Source: Aphidius gifuensis (Eukaryota > Arthropoda > Insecta > Hymenoptera > Braconidae). From it: 64,000 nt of DNA. The notes under the pieces are model-generated. The model was not told where the DNA came from. It made no database searches and saw only the letters and a program-made list of their open reading frames with translations. The stretch is taken from assembly GCF_014905175.1 (NCBI RefSeq), contig NC_057789.1:14374876-14438875 (forward strand). Reading direction: 5' to 3'. The stretch's first letter is position 1. Each line of letters opens with the position of its first letter. Positions 31,946 to 41,790 of this stretch are shown piece by piece. The position numbers and the translations under genes were made by a program.

Positions 31946-32593
31946 GACTTTGACATCGATTCGAGCGTCAAGCTCGGAAAATAGCCCCGTTCAACGTCGA
32001 AATGAAGTTGGATTTCTTCCTAGGTTATGTCATAATCTTATAATTTTTTGTTATATAATGTTGCAAGATTGCTCTGGACTCTAAAGATCTTAAATAAAAT
32101 ATTTTGTTTTATAAAGTTTCAAGATTGCTCTGGACTCGAAAGACATTTTAGCAAAAACGCAATCGTGTTGCAAAAATAAAAAAACTGGATGAGCTTGGTT
32201 AATTTTGATCGAATGTACTTATTTTTTCATGATATATCTTTGGCTTTACGGAATAATTCAATGTTCAAAAATAGATCTATGATGTGTTTGCTCAACTGTG
32301 TACGAAGATTATCTAATAAAATATTAATAAAATCTATTTTAATACTTAATACCCAGTTTTTTTTTTTTCATTTCAAAATAGGGTTACCATTTATAAATTT
32401 ATTTGCTTTAGATTTTAATTCAAAATAATTATCATTGGTTGAAAGTCTATTAAATTCTCTTTTCGAAAACTGGTTTTTACAATTTAGCATATCTGGAATA
32501 ATATTCAAAATTCCACAAAATTCAGCAGTTCCTTGACAAGTATCGAAATTTATATATTTTTATAATTTTAAACACATTAACGCTTTACTAGCA
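31946..32593. other. interval without a recognised gene
   Basis: Contains a short duplicated phrase (CAAGATTGCTCTGGACTC at about 32065 and 32111). A 79-codon plus-strand frame at 32189-32428 is Phe/Leu/Asn-rich with no recognisable motif. Confidence 0.4.
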
Positions 32594-33209
32594 TTAACGT
32601 ATTACGCTGACGTCCTTAACCAGTTCATCTGGTATATGTGCCATCACCCTGGCCAGCTTTGAAAGGTCTTTTTGGTCAATGACCAGTAATTTATTCCCTT
32701 CCTCCTCTAGGTTGTCTATGATCGCCCTGAGCCATTTTTCAGACTCGGTGTACGCGCATGCTACCTGAATTCCTTCTAGGTGAAAAATTCCAACAACCTT
32801 TGTACCTCGGGACAAAGCCGCCAAGCGCTATTTTGTCCATTTTTTTCAGGTTGGCTACCTCCTCTAATATGTCCATCCGGTCCTCAAAAATGATCACGAG
32901 TTTGGGCACATCGGTTGTGACAACCACGAATGAAAATTTTTCCATTTCTATCCGTCTCTTTTTAAGCTCTTGCTGAGCAGATTGTGGGGTACTTCCCGAT
33001 TACCTCACCCCTTTTTGAACTTCAACAGGTTTAACAGTTCCCCCTTCCGAGGTACACGCTCTCCTTGCTCTCGTGTTCTGCCGGGCTGCTCCACTGAGCA
33101 TTTTAGGCTTACCCGGGTAGGAATTGCCAAGACTTACAACACGGCCAAGTCTTGTCCCAATAATGGCAGCCAATGCTTGGCAGCCAATCGTGCGCCATCC
33201 ATGGGCCAA
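32594..33209 (-). pseudogene. DUF4780-like retroelement protein remnant
   Basis: One minus-strand reading covers PKMLSGAARQNTRAR and an in-frame TAA near 33002. It continues as QQELKKRRIEMEKF, VVTTDVPKLVIIFEDRMD and IALGG, then shifts frame near 32820 into RGTKVVGIFHLEGIQVACAY, SEKWLRAI, and KLLVIDQKDLSKLARVMAHI with PDE. The LSGAA start, a central G-I-L-like strand with Trp-Leu, and an L-x-K-L-x-R-V-x-x-x-P-like end resemble the DUF4780 proteins common in insect retroelement debris. One stop and one frameshift make it a pseudogene. Its N-terminal side runs into the CCAAGNCTTGG tandem repeats. Assignment is by remembered pattern, not by alignment. Confidence 0.5.
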
Positions 33210-33715
33210 GGCTTGGCTGACTCATGGCTGGTTATTTGCTTACCAAGGCTTGTATTCCAATGCTTGGCCGACCATTGGTTGAAGAAGAGGTGGCCAGCTC
33301 TTATCAAGCCATTTATCGGCCGAGTCTTGGTAAATTGTTGGGTGGCCAAGACTCGAAACAGATGATTAAGCCAAGGCTTGGCTCATTAAGGGCTGGCCAG
33401 CCATTGATCGACCGTTCATTGGCCAAGTCTTGGTTTATTATTGGGCGGCCAAGACTGGAAACAAATGATTGAGCCAAGGCTTGGCTCGTTAAGGGCTGGC
33501 CAGCCATTGATCGACCGTTCATTGGCCAAGTCTTGGTAAACTATTGGGTTGCCAAGACTCGAAAAAGATGATTAAGCCAAGGCTTGGCTCATTAAGGGCT
33601 GGCCAGCCATTCATCGACCGTTCATCGGCCAAGTCTTGGTTAATTATTGGGCGGCCAAGACTGGGAATATACAATTAAGCCAAGAGTTGGCACATTAAAG
33701 ATTGGTGAACTTGAC
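33120..33715. repeat. ~104-bp tandem units rich in CCAAGNCTTGG palindromes
   Basis: GGCTGGCCAGCCATTGATCG-type anchors start at 33391, 33494 and 33598, with a more diverged unit near 33291. Each unit carries CCAAGGCTTGGCTCATTAAG, GGCCAAGTCTTGGT and GGCGGCCAAGACT. The words are themselves palindromes. Several overlapping frames on both strands here are translations of the repeat. Confidence 0.88.
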
Positions 33716-34032
33716 TTACCATTTGTCGGACGAGTGTCGATTGTTCTTTGGGTCACCAAAATTGATTATTTTTTATTCTTTCGACATATGTGAATATATA
33801 TTAAGAGCCACTGTTATGAATTTAATATTAAAAATTTTTTATTCAATTATATAGGTATATGTATATATGTGTATAACAGATATACTCATTTTTTTCTTAC
33901 ATATCGAAAATTTCAAGAAAAAAAATTTTTTTTTTATAAATTATTAAAACTGAGTGTCGGTTGATTCTTGGATTGCCATGATTATAATGTAAATTCAAGT
34001 AGAACAAATTTTCCTCATCTCTAATTGTTGCT

Positions 34033-34100
34033 GCTATGGTTAAGTGAGTAAGGCTCTGGAGTTTCAACTAGGAGGTCCCATGTTCAAGTCCTGGTGAAGT
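34033..34100 (+). ncRNA. tRNA-like sequence, probable SINE head
   Basis: ATGGTTAAGTGAGTAAGGCT resembles an A box region, and ATGTTCAAGTCCTGGTG matches a B box (GTTCAAGTCC) ~45 bp later. It shares GGTTAAGTRRGTAARGCTC with 31543-31615, and both are embedded in palindrome-rich elements. Likely tRNA-derived, not a functional tRNA. Confidence 0.5.
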
Positions 34101-34204
34101 CAAGTATTTATAGTGTAGTTTTTTCAGTCAAATAAATTATTAATTATGTAATTAAAAAAATTAAATTGTTTAAACAATTAAAAAAATTTTTTTTTTTATA
34201 AAAT

Positions 34205-34390
34205 TATTAAATTTTTGGGAGTCTTGGCCGAGTATTGGCAGCCAATGCTTGGCCGAGTATTGGTAGCCAAGCTTAAATTGGTGTCAATCCCCAAGCCTGG
34301 TGCAAGCACTGACCAAGAGTGGTAGTGGTAGTGTTGCCAAGACTTGGCAACATTTTGTCAGGCTTGGCCCAATGCTTGGCCATGTTGTTT
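34205..34390. repeat. CCAAGNCTTGG repeats, right flank
   Basis: TTGGCCGAGTATTGG, GCCAATGCTTGGCCGAGT, GCCAAGACTTGGCAAC and CTTGGCCATG resume the vocabulary of 33120-33715 after an AT-rich gap holding the tRNA-like sequence. The two sides may be the ends of one element of about 1.3 kb (33120-34390). Confidence 0.7.
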
Positions 34391-34396
34391 TCTCCT

Positions 34397-34696
34397 TCAC
34401 GGGATAGTCCAGGGCAATCTTTTTCTAAGACGCTCGGTAGAAACGGCTGGTCGATGGTTTCTGTGTCCCCCCTGGTCCTTGTATACCAGCTTCAACTTTT
34501 CTCGTGTCTTCTGTTGAGTCCCAGTATTTAATAAGCCCTGCGGCATAATGTTTTTAGTTGTTTCGGTATCCATAAGAGTATCCTCACGAGTATCTAGGGA
34601 AATATGATTCCAGCCCAGCAGAGCCCCGAATGCTGGACAGGGTTCTAAATACAACTGGAGCTCGACCTGGGCCTCCAGTAAAACCGTTTGTGACAC
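34397..34696 (-). pseudogene. unrecognised coding-like segment
   Basis: A 99-codon minus-strand frame with balanced composition (SQTVLLEAQVELQLYLEP, FGALLGWNHISLDTRED, then basic TREKLKLVYKDQGGHRN). It lies upstream, on the same strand, of the DUF4780-like remnant; the CCAAGNCTTGG element separates them. It could be a split N-terminal part of the same retroelement protein. There is no recognisable domain and no ATG context evidence. Confidence 0.3.
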
Positions 34697-34903
34697 TATC
34701 TATAGTCAAGTGTCATTCAAATATATCAGCATGGTGTCCGACACTTTAGCTTGACCAGGCTATTGCGAGACTATTTGGAAAATCAAACATAAAAAATACT
34801 TGTAAATCAAATTTTTTATAACTGTGAGATAAACTCTGGTTTTTTCAATTATAAAAATCAAAAGTGACTTTTAATTTATAATCAACATTTTAATTGTTGG
34901 ATT

Positions 34904-35982
34904 CCCTGGTAGAAATTTGACTTCGAGTTGCGACATTCAATGTCGCAGCGAGCTGGGCGCGACCTATGCTATGCAACACTCGCAGAAGTATCTCGCTGCG
35001 AGGTTGCTGCGACCTTAGAATTCATATACGCGCGCGCATCTGCAATTTTGGTGTTTAACCTGTACGTTAAATAATAAATAAACGGTGGTGCCTTCTGCTT
35101 TATAATAGTATGTGTAGAACATTCATATTAATCATGAAAAATAAATAATTATAAATATAAATAATTATTGTCGCTCAAAAAATTCATCTGATTATAAAAC
35201 AGTAAGTAATTTTTTGAGTCTTATATAAAACGTTGATACTGTTTGGAGAGTTTTCAGAGTAATGCAACACTAGATATTCATGTAGACATCGACAAACGGG
35301 GAATGTCAACCAGAATCATCGCATCGCATATCTTATTTTAAGTTTATGTCATATGTCATGAAAAAATAATGTAAGTAATTTTTGAATTTTATACCCTGGT
35401 AGAAATGCTCCGTCGGATCGACGTCGGGCCTGATTTAATATCGAGATAACATGTATAATCATTGGGAAAAATTTATAGGTTAAACACGTTATGTTGATAT
35501 TAAGTCGGGCCCGACGTCAAATTTCTACCAGGGTATTTTATTACATAATTAATATTTGAAAGATTCAATAAATTTTTAATCTGAATTAATTTGTTGGAGA
35601 GTGATGATTGTAGTTCTCTACATTGCTGTTTTTTGTCAAGATTTGTCAAGATTGGTCAAGATGACAAGCAACGACAGCTTTAACTATATAAAACTTTTTC
35701 AAATTCCTGGAAACCAGTAGTATCATGATTATATTCGCTATTATCAGATGGAAATTTTTATATTTAATGTGTTTTTAAATTCAAACAAATTAATAAAAAA
35801 ACATAAATAATATTACTATTATTATTATTGCTATCATAATAAAATTGATCCCCACTCCTTGCCGTTTAACCTAACTGAACCTGATAATCGTAGAAATAGC
35901 TATGTCGCATGCTAGACATTACATCGTAAGTCGCACGTGAATATCGCAGCTAGATCATTGCGAGATGAAATTTCTACCAGGG
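34904..35982. mobile_element. 1.08-kb TIR element, CCCTGGTAGAAA family
   Basis: CCCTGGTAGAAATTTGAC at the left is mirrored as TGAAATTTCTACCAGGG at the right. Subterminal words TCGCAGCGAG, TTGCGAC and ATCGCAGC appear at both ends. A smaller relative is nested inside (35394-35533). No transposase; the target duplication is unclear (ATT/TTA flanks). Confidence 0.78.
35394..35533. mobile_element. 140-bp TIR MITE nested in a relative
   Basis: CCCTGGTAGAAATGC is mirrored as AATTTCTACCAGGG, with TA on both sides. The interior holds GACGTCGGGCC with its mirror GGGCCCGACGTC and ATATCGAGATAACATG. Almost identical to 53963-54102. The TA duplication suggests Tc1/mariner class. Confidence 0.85.
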
Positions 35983-36389
35983 TTAACTCAGTTTTTTGTT
36001 AATTACTTAATTAAAAAATGCATTCACATAAATAACTTGATAAATTATCATTTTAACTAATAAAATTGAAAAACAATTGAAATTGATGAATTTAATTTTT
36101 AATTTGCACGACAACTACATTCTCCGATCGGTACTTGATCGAAGTATAGATTTTTAGTCATACGACTGAAAATCTGTAGATAGAGCGCACGGCAATCTGA
36201 CATATATCAAAATTGAGAATCATGTTCGAGTTTTTTTTTTTTCTTATTACAAAACAATTATTATTTTTAATAAACAACTTATTTCCTTCAAAAATGTTCG
36301 TGCCAAGAAGTTTATTTCTACCGTCAAGAATTATTCTTCCTTTTTTTATCAAAAAATTTTTTGTGAGTTTGTTTATTCAAAGCTGTGCT
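35983..36389. other. interval without a recognised gene
   Basis: AT-rich. The 64-codon minus frame at 36158-36352 is Asn/Ile/Lys-rich and unsupported. Confidence 0.4.
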
Positions 36390-37847
36390 TAGGGCTGGAT
36401 ACGAAACGAAACGATACGAAATTTTCGTAAGTTTCGTTTCGTTTTCGTTAAATGCAAAAAATTTGACTTTCGTCTCGTTTCGATTTCGGTTTCGTCAAGT
36501 AAATTTCGTTTCGTTTCGACGTCAAAAATCTTAATTTCGTTTCGGTTTCATTTCGTTTCGTCTCGGTTTTTTTTCGATTTCGTCTGTCCATTAATAATGC
36601 CTGGAAAATATGCAATAACAATATTACTGTGAATAAAAAAAAAAAAACTATTTTTAGTTATATGAAGTATTTATTCATCACTTGTTTGTTTTATTTATTT
36701 ATTTATTTTTTTAGACATTTAAAAAAAAAAAAAATTTACATAGAAATTAGAATACAAATAAAATGATCGGCTTTTGTCAGACATATTTGTTGTATTTTAA
36801 TTGATTTTCAATTAATATATAACTTGTAACCACGTTATTACTAAAGTAATTTTTTTTCAAATTTATGAATATGAAAAAATATATAGGGGAGAGTGGCCCA
36901 AAACGGACACCTTAAAGGTATAAATAATATGTTTTAATTTTTATCGCATAAGAGAAAAAAAAAAAAAAAATTAAAACTGAAAAACGATATTTATAAAAAA
37001 AAAAAAAAGCCCAAAACGGACACCCCTAAAAAGTCAGGGCAAATATATTTTTTTTTTTTTCTAATTTTGAATGTAACAATTTTAATAATAAATAAATAAA
37101 TAATGAGTAAGGAACTGTCAAACTAAATGTACACATACACGTACAAACGACTACAAACACATGCAAACACATAAAGAGTAGAGACCTCTAGTCTCTTTGG
37201 AGATCATTAAAAATATAACTACAACAACGCCATTTTAACACTATAAAAACTAGGGTCTTTATTTCTTTTTAATATTTTTCTATACTGAGTTTCTATTGGT
37301 CCGTTTCTTTTATTGTACCAATAATATTTAAAATATGAACGATTGGCGAATTAAAATTGACTTTATTTATGTAAAACATTGGAATTATTCTAATTTCGGT
37401 AAAATGGTATTAATTATTAACAATAAAAAAAAAAAAAAAAAACAGTCACGACAATGCATAAAAACAATAATTTTTTTCATAATTTAACAATATTTTAAAT
37501 TAATAAACAAAAAAAAAATGGGAAAATATAAAAGAAAAACAGATAGACAATCGTGGGATCCAATTGTAATGGCAAAAGCAATTGATGAAGTTGTAAATAA
37601 TAATCAATCTAAAAAATCAGTTGCTCTTGCCTATGGAATATCCCGTACAGTATTAATACGTCGTGTTGAGTTGTACAAAACTTCCTCGAATATGGAGATA
37701 GCCATTATGAAAGGTTTGTATTTCTTTAAAATTTATTCATAGTTTTCATTATCAAATCACCACTTCTTCGTATATTGGTACAATTATTTATTTTATTTTA
37801 TAATTATGTACATAAAAAAACTATTTCAATGACATATTTAATCCAGT

Positions 37848-38440
37848 ACCAGGTCTAACACATGCTTGTAAATTTCTTTTAATATTTAATACATGAAAAA
37901 ACAATTTGAATGACAAATCCAGTCCAGTACCAGGTCTAACACATGCTTGTAAATTTATTTTAATATTTGAAACATAAAAAAAACAATTTGAATGACAAAT
38001 CCAGTCCAGTACCAGGTCTAACACATGCTTGTAAATTTATTTTAATATTTAATACATGAAAAAACAATTTGAATGACAAATCCAGTCCAGTACCAGGTCT
38101 AACACATGCTTGTAAATTTATTTTAATATTTAATACATGAAAAAACAATTTGAATGACAAATCCAGTCCAGTACCAGGTCTAACACATGCTTGTAAATTT
38201 ATTTTAATATTTGAAACATAAAAAAAACAATTTGAATGACAAATCCAGTTCAGTACCAGGTCTAACACATGCTTGTAAATTCATTTTGGTATTTGATACA
38301 TAAAAAAACAATTTGAATGACGAATCCAGTCCAGTACCAGGTCTAACACATGCTTGTAAATTTATTTTGGTATTTGATACATAAAAAAACAATTTGAATG
38401 ACAGATTAGATCCAGTACCAGGGCTAACACATGCTTGTCA
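37848..38440. repeat. 8-copy ~81-bp minisatellite in the transposase intron
   Basis: CCAGGTCTAACACATGCTTG recurs at about 37849, 37931, 38012, 38093, 38174, 38257, 38338 and 38420, with an AAACAATTTGAATGACA block between. Frames on the minus strand with a repeated Arg-Pro-Gly-Thr-Gly motif are translations of the unit. Confidence 0.92.
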
Positions 38441-39834
38441 ATTTATTTATACATTGATTCATCATTTCAATAATTTTTTAATCACTAAAATAATAAAATA
38501 AATCCACCAACTCATATTAGACTTGATACTTAATCTAGATTATAATTTTAATAATTTATTTAATCAATAAAGAAATAAAATAAATTAAATAAGTGTACCA
38601 ATTCATAGAAGATTTATTTATGATAATAATGCTTTTTACGTGAATCTTATGTTGTGGATCAATGATTATTGGACATCTTGAATTTATAAATAGGTTTAGG
38701 AAGTGCAGAAACGGTTTTTAGTCGACACCAAGAAGAGCAGTTGGTGGAGTATCTGCAAGAAAATGAATCTCTTTTGTACGGCGTCGATCCAACAGCATTG
38801 AAGTCACTTGTTTGGTTACTTGCTGAAGAGAAAAACTTGCCAAATTCCTTTCTAAGTGGTTCAGCAGGTACAAAATGGATGCAAGGTTTTCTTCGACGTA
38901 ATCCAACTTTGTCTCTAAGAAAACCTGAAGCTGTATCTGCTGCTCGTGCACGAGGATTCAACCGTGTCGTAGTCCAGAAATGTTTTGAGTTATATAAAAC
39001 AAAACTGGACCAACACAAGTTTCTTCCCCATCGTATTTGGAACGTTGATGAAACTCCAGCATCAGCGATTCCAAAAACAATGAGGAAGATAATAGGCACA
39101 AAAGGACGGAAGCAAGTTGGTGTAAGAACATCAGGAGAGAGGTCTCGTAACGTCACCGTTGAGTGCTGTGTATCAGCAGCTGGTGAGAAACTACCACCAG
39201 TTTTCGTATTCGCCAGAAAAAGGATGAATGAAGAACTCATGGCAAATACAACTGATGGATCTTGGGGCATGGTCAGTGATTCTGGCTACATCAATTCTGA
39301 ATTGTTTGAAAAATGGATCATGTGGTTTATGGCTCAAGTGAGGCCAACTTATGATGACCCAGTTTTACTGATTTTAGATGGTCACTTGAGTCATACCCGT
39401 AATTCAAAACTCCTCAGAATTGCTCAACAAAATCATGCTCTGTCTACCACCCCACACGACGCACAATTTACAACCCCTGGATGTTAGTGTCAACCTCCCA
39501 GTGTCAGTATATCACTCTAGAGAAATACTGTACTGGATGAGACAACATCCAGGGAAAAATGTAAGTGAAAAAAATGTCCCAGAATGTTTTTGCAAAGCTT
39601 GGGAACATGCTGCAACAAAAGAAAACATTCTGGGGGGTTTTAAAAAATGTGGTTTTTGGCCTTTTAATCCCAACGTTTTCACTGACAAAGATTATGCACC
39701 AGCTAAGGTATCTGAAAGACCACTTATACCAGCAACTACTTCACATGAATCTGGTAACACTGAAATATGTGAAGAAGTCACTAGAATGTGTAGTAATCTT
39801 TCAACTCTTTCAGTATCTTTATCAGAAAAAAACA

Positions 39835-40310
39835 AAAACAATAAAAAAGGACCTAAAAAAAAAGAAAATGATGAAGATAAAGATGAAGATGATGATGATG
39901 ATGAAGAGATGGATAAAAAAGTACCTAAAAAAAAAAAAAATGATGATGAAGATGAAGATGAAGATGATGAAGAGATGAATAAACAAGTACCTGAAAAAAA
40001 AAATGATGAAGATGAAGATGAAGATGAAGATGAAGATGAAGATGAAGATGAAGATGAAGATGAAGATGAAGATGATGATGAAGAGATGAATAAACAAGTA
40101 CCTGAAAAAAAAAAAAATGATGATGATGATGAAGATGAAGATGAAGATGATGATGAAGAGATGAATAAACAAGTACCTGAAAAAAAAAAAAATGATGATG
40201 ATGATGAAGATGAAGATGAAAAAGATGATGAAGAGATGAATAAACAAGTACCTGAAAAAAAAAAAAACAATGATGATGAAGATGATGATGAAGATGAAGA
40301 AGTAGCTGAA
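39835..40310 (+). repeat. coding repeat for acidic/lysine tracts
   Basis: GATGAAGATGAA runs alternate with GAGATGAATAAACAAGTACC, giving five or six ~22-residue units (EEMNKQVPEKKK followed by Asp/Glu). The Ser-rich and Phe/Ile-rich frames on the other strand are shadows. Confidence 0.9.
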
Positions 40311-41790
40311 AGAAAAAAAAATAATAAAGGAAAAGTAAATAAATTTATAAAGAAAAAACAAAGAGAGTCTGTAGGGTTTAAGGTACTACCCTGGAAGATC
40401 AGACCCTACCCAGTGGAAACCGATTTTTCAACTAGAAAAAGACGTGCTGGGGGTAAGACCTCAATTCTTACGGATGAAAATTATATTAAGGAGCTTGAAG
40501 AGCTAGAAAGAATAAAAGAAGATTAAGAAAATAAAAAAAAAAGTACAAAAAGAAGAAAATTAAATAATTCAAAAATAAAATCCATCAAAATTGAAAAAGA
40601 AGAAGAAGCAAATGATGATGATGAATCAGATGCAGCTTGTGGCATTTGTAATATTTTTTTTTCAACTGAGAAAAAAAAAAAAAAACTGTGGATCCAATGT
40701 GATCAGTGTAACACTTGGTTTCATGGATTGTGTGTTGGAGTGAAAAAAAACAATGTTAATGATGATTTTTATTGTAAAAATTGTCGATAAAACTTTGAAT
40801 TATTGTTTCTATTGTTTATAAATTGATGATAAAATATTTAAATTTTATCCTTTATTTTTTAATTTTTAAATATTAATTATTTAAAAAATTGTTGTCATAG
40901 TTATTTAATGATTTTTTAATATTAAGGATTCAAATTATTAATTGAATATTTAAATATTGTTATTTGTCTTTAAATATTTAAATATTGTTATTTGTCTTTA
41001 AATGTTTTAATATAAAATATTTAATAAATATCATTTTTTAAGTTTGTTATTAAATTGAAAACAGTTAGTTATCAAAAATTAACAACAATTATGTGTAATT
41101 ATTTAATATTATTTTTTTATTATTTTTTTTTGATTTTACTCAGTTCTACCCACTCTTGAAACACAAACGCCCTCTATTTTTAGTATCTTTTTTTTTTACT
41201 AAAGCGAAAATGACAATGAATGACACTTAACGTAAAAAAAAAAAAAAAAAAAAATTTATCATTTATTTCATAAAAATATTAAGGGTGTCCGTTTTGGGCT
41301 CGGTGCCCGTTTTGGGCCACTCTTCCCTATACGTTTCACAGTGAACACTACGCGTACTAAAATAAAAAAAAAAAACAAGCTCTGACCTGCTAACGAACGA
41401 TAGTTTATATTTTGGATATAAAGCAAAACTAAAGATAAGCAAATGAACGTGACAAACAAAATATATGTGCTAGCTGTCGTTGTCCGTTAAATAGGTGTCA
41501 TGTTAAAAGAAAAACAACAAAGGATAGAAAAACAGTCAATACGTAGAATTTAATTAATAAATATTAAGATGAGATAAAATGCGGATAAAATTTAAAATTA
41601 ATATTTAAAACATTCATTTAAATTTTTCAACGAAATTTCGTTTCGGCCGAAACTTTCGGCAAAATTCGAAGTTTAAGCACGGTTTCGTTTCGATTTCGTT
41701 TCGCCAGTGTAGAGGTAAATTTTGTTTCGAAAAACCGAAACGAAACGAAACGAAAACGAAATTATTTCGGTCTCGGGTCCAGCCCTATCT

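Larger units (their letters stand above)
37518..40790 (+). pseudogene. pogo/Tigger-like transposase with C-terminal PHD finger, disrupted
   Basis: Exon 1 (37518-37713) encodes a pipsqueak-type HTH: MGKYKRKTDRQSW, SVALAYGISRTVL. Donor AAG|GTTTGT joins acceptor AATAG at 38689-38693, and the frame continues as LGSAETVFSRHQEEQLVEYL, the CENP-B-like HTH (WLLAEEKNLPNSF, GFLRRNPTLSLRKPEA). It then reaches the DDE core: first Asp in WNVDETPA, second in LILDGHLSHTR. A one-base shift near 39430 puts the third Asp (HTTHNLQPLDVSVN) in another frame. GFWPFNPNVF follows, then acidic EEMNKQVPEKKK repeats. TAA at 40524 interrupts the frame. After it, same frame, comes a Cys-rich PHD finger (CGICNIFF, LWIQCDQCNTWFHGLC, FYCKNC) ending at 40790. 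Two lesions suggest an inactive copy. Confidence 0.93.
36887..41327 (+). mobile_element. pogo-type transposon, 4.4 kb, structurally complete
   Basis: Left TIR GGGGAGAGTGGCCCAAAACG with GACACC and right TIR, on the opposite strand, GGGAAGAGTGGCCCAAAACG, with TA duplicated at 36885-36886 and 41328-41329. An internal copy of GCCCAAAACGGACACC lies at 37010-37025, and a second GTGTCCGTTTTGGGC precedes the right TIR. The element carries a spliced transposase gene (37518-40790) and a minisatellite in its intron. TA duplication plus HTH/DDE transposase identify the pogo group of Tc1/mariner. Confidence 0.93.
36390..41787. mobile_element. TTTCG-rich hAT-like element hosting a pogo insertion
   Basis: The left end TAGGGCTGGATACGAAACG and the right end, on the opposite strand, TAGGGCTGGACCCGAGACC define TIRs. 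Both subterminal regions (36400-36580, 41630-41770) are packed with TTTCGTTTCG words in both orientations. The 8-bp flanks (GCTGTGCT and TCTTGGAC) do not match, so the ends may belong to different copies or the flank has rearranged. The pogo transposon at 36887-41327 sits inside. Confidence 0.65.

Noticed and set aside
32970..33522. Several overlapping 70-130-codon frames on both strands
   Set aside because: They arise from the ~104-bp palindromic tandem repeat; only the minus-strand LSGAA reading has protein-like features.
33841..33900. TATA-rich promoter at GTATATATGTGTATAAC
   Set aside because: TATA-like words are expected at this base composition; no gene start follows.
31543..34100. Functional tRNA genes
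   Set aside because: A- and B-box-like words are present, but no convincing acceptor stem or cloverleaf could be drawn.
37821..38392. Minus-strand frames with a repeated Arg-Pro-Gly-Thr-Gly motif; also considered as a CRISPR-like array
   Set aside because: It is an 81-bp minisatellite: the whole unit is conserved with no unique spacers, and it lies in an intron of a eukaryotic transposon.
38659..39270. 203-codon minus-strand frame
   Set aside because: Antisense to the well-supported DDE transposase exon; it has no motif of its own.
39692..40361. Ser-rich and Phe/Ile-rich minus-strand frames of about 180-190 codons
   Set aside because: Antisense shadows of the GATGAAGAT coding repeat in the pogo transposase.
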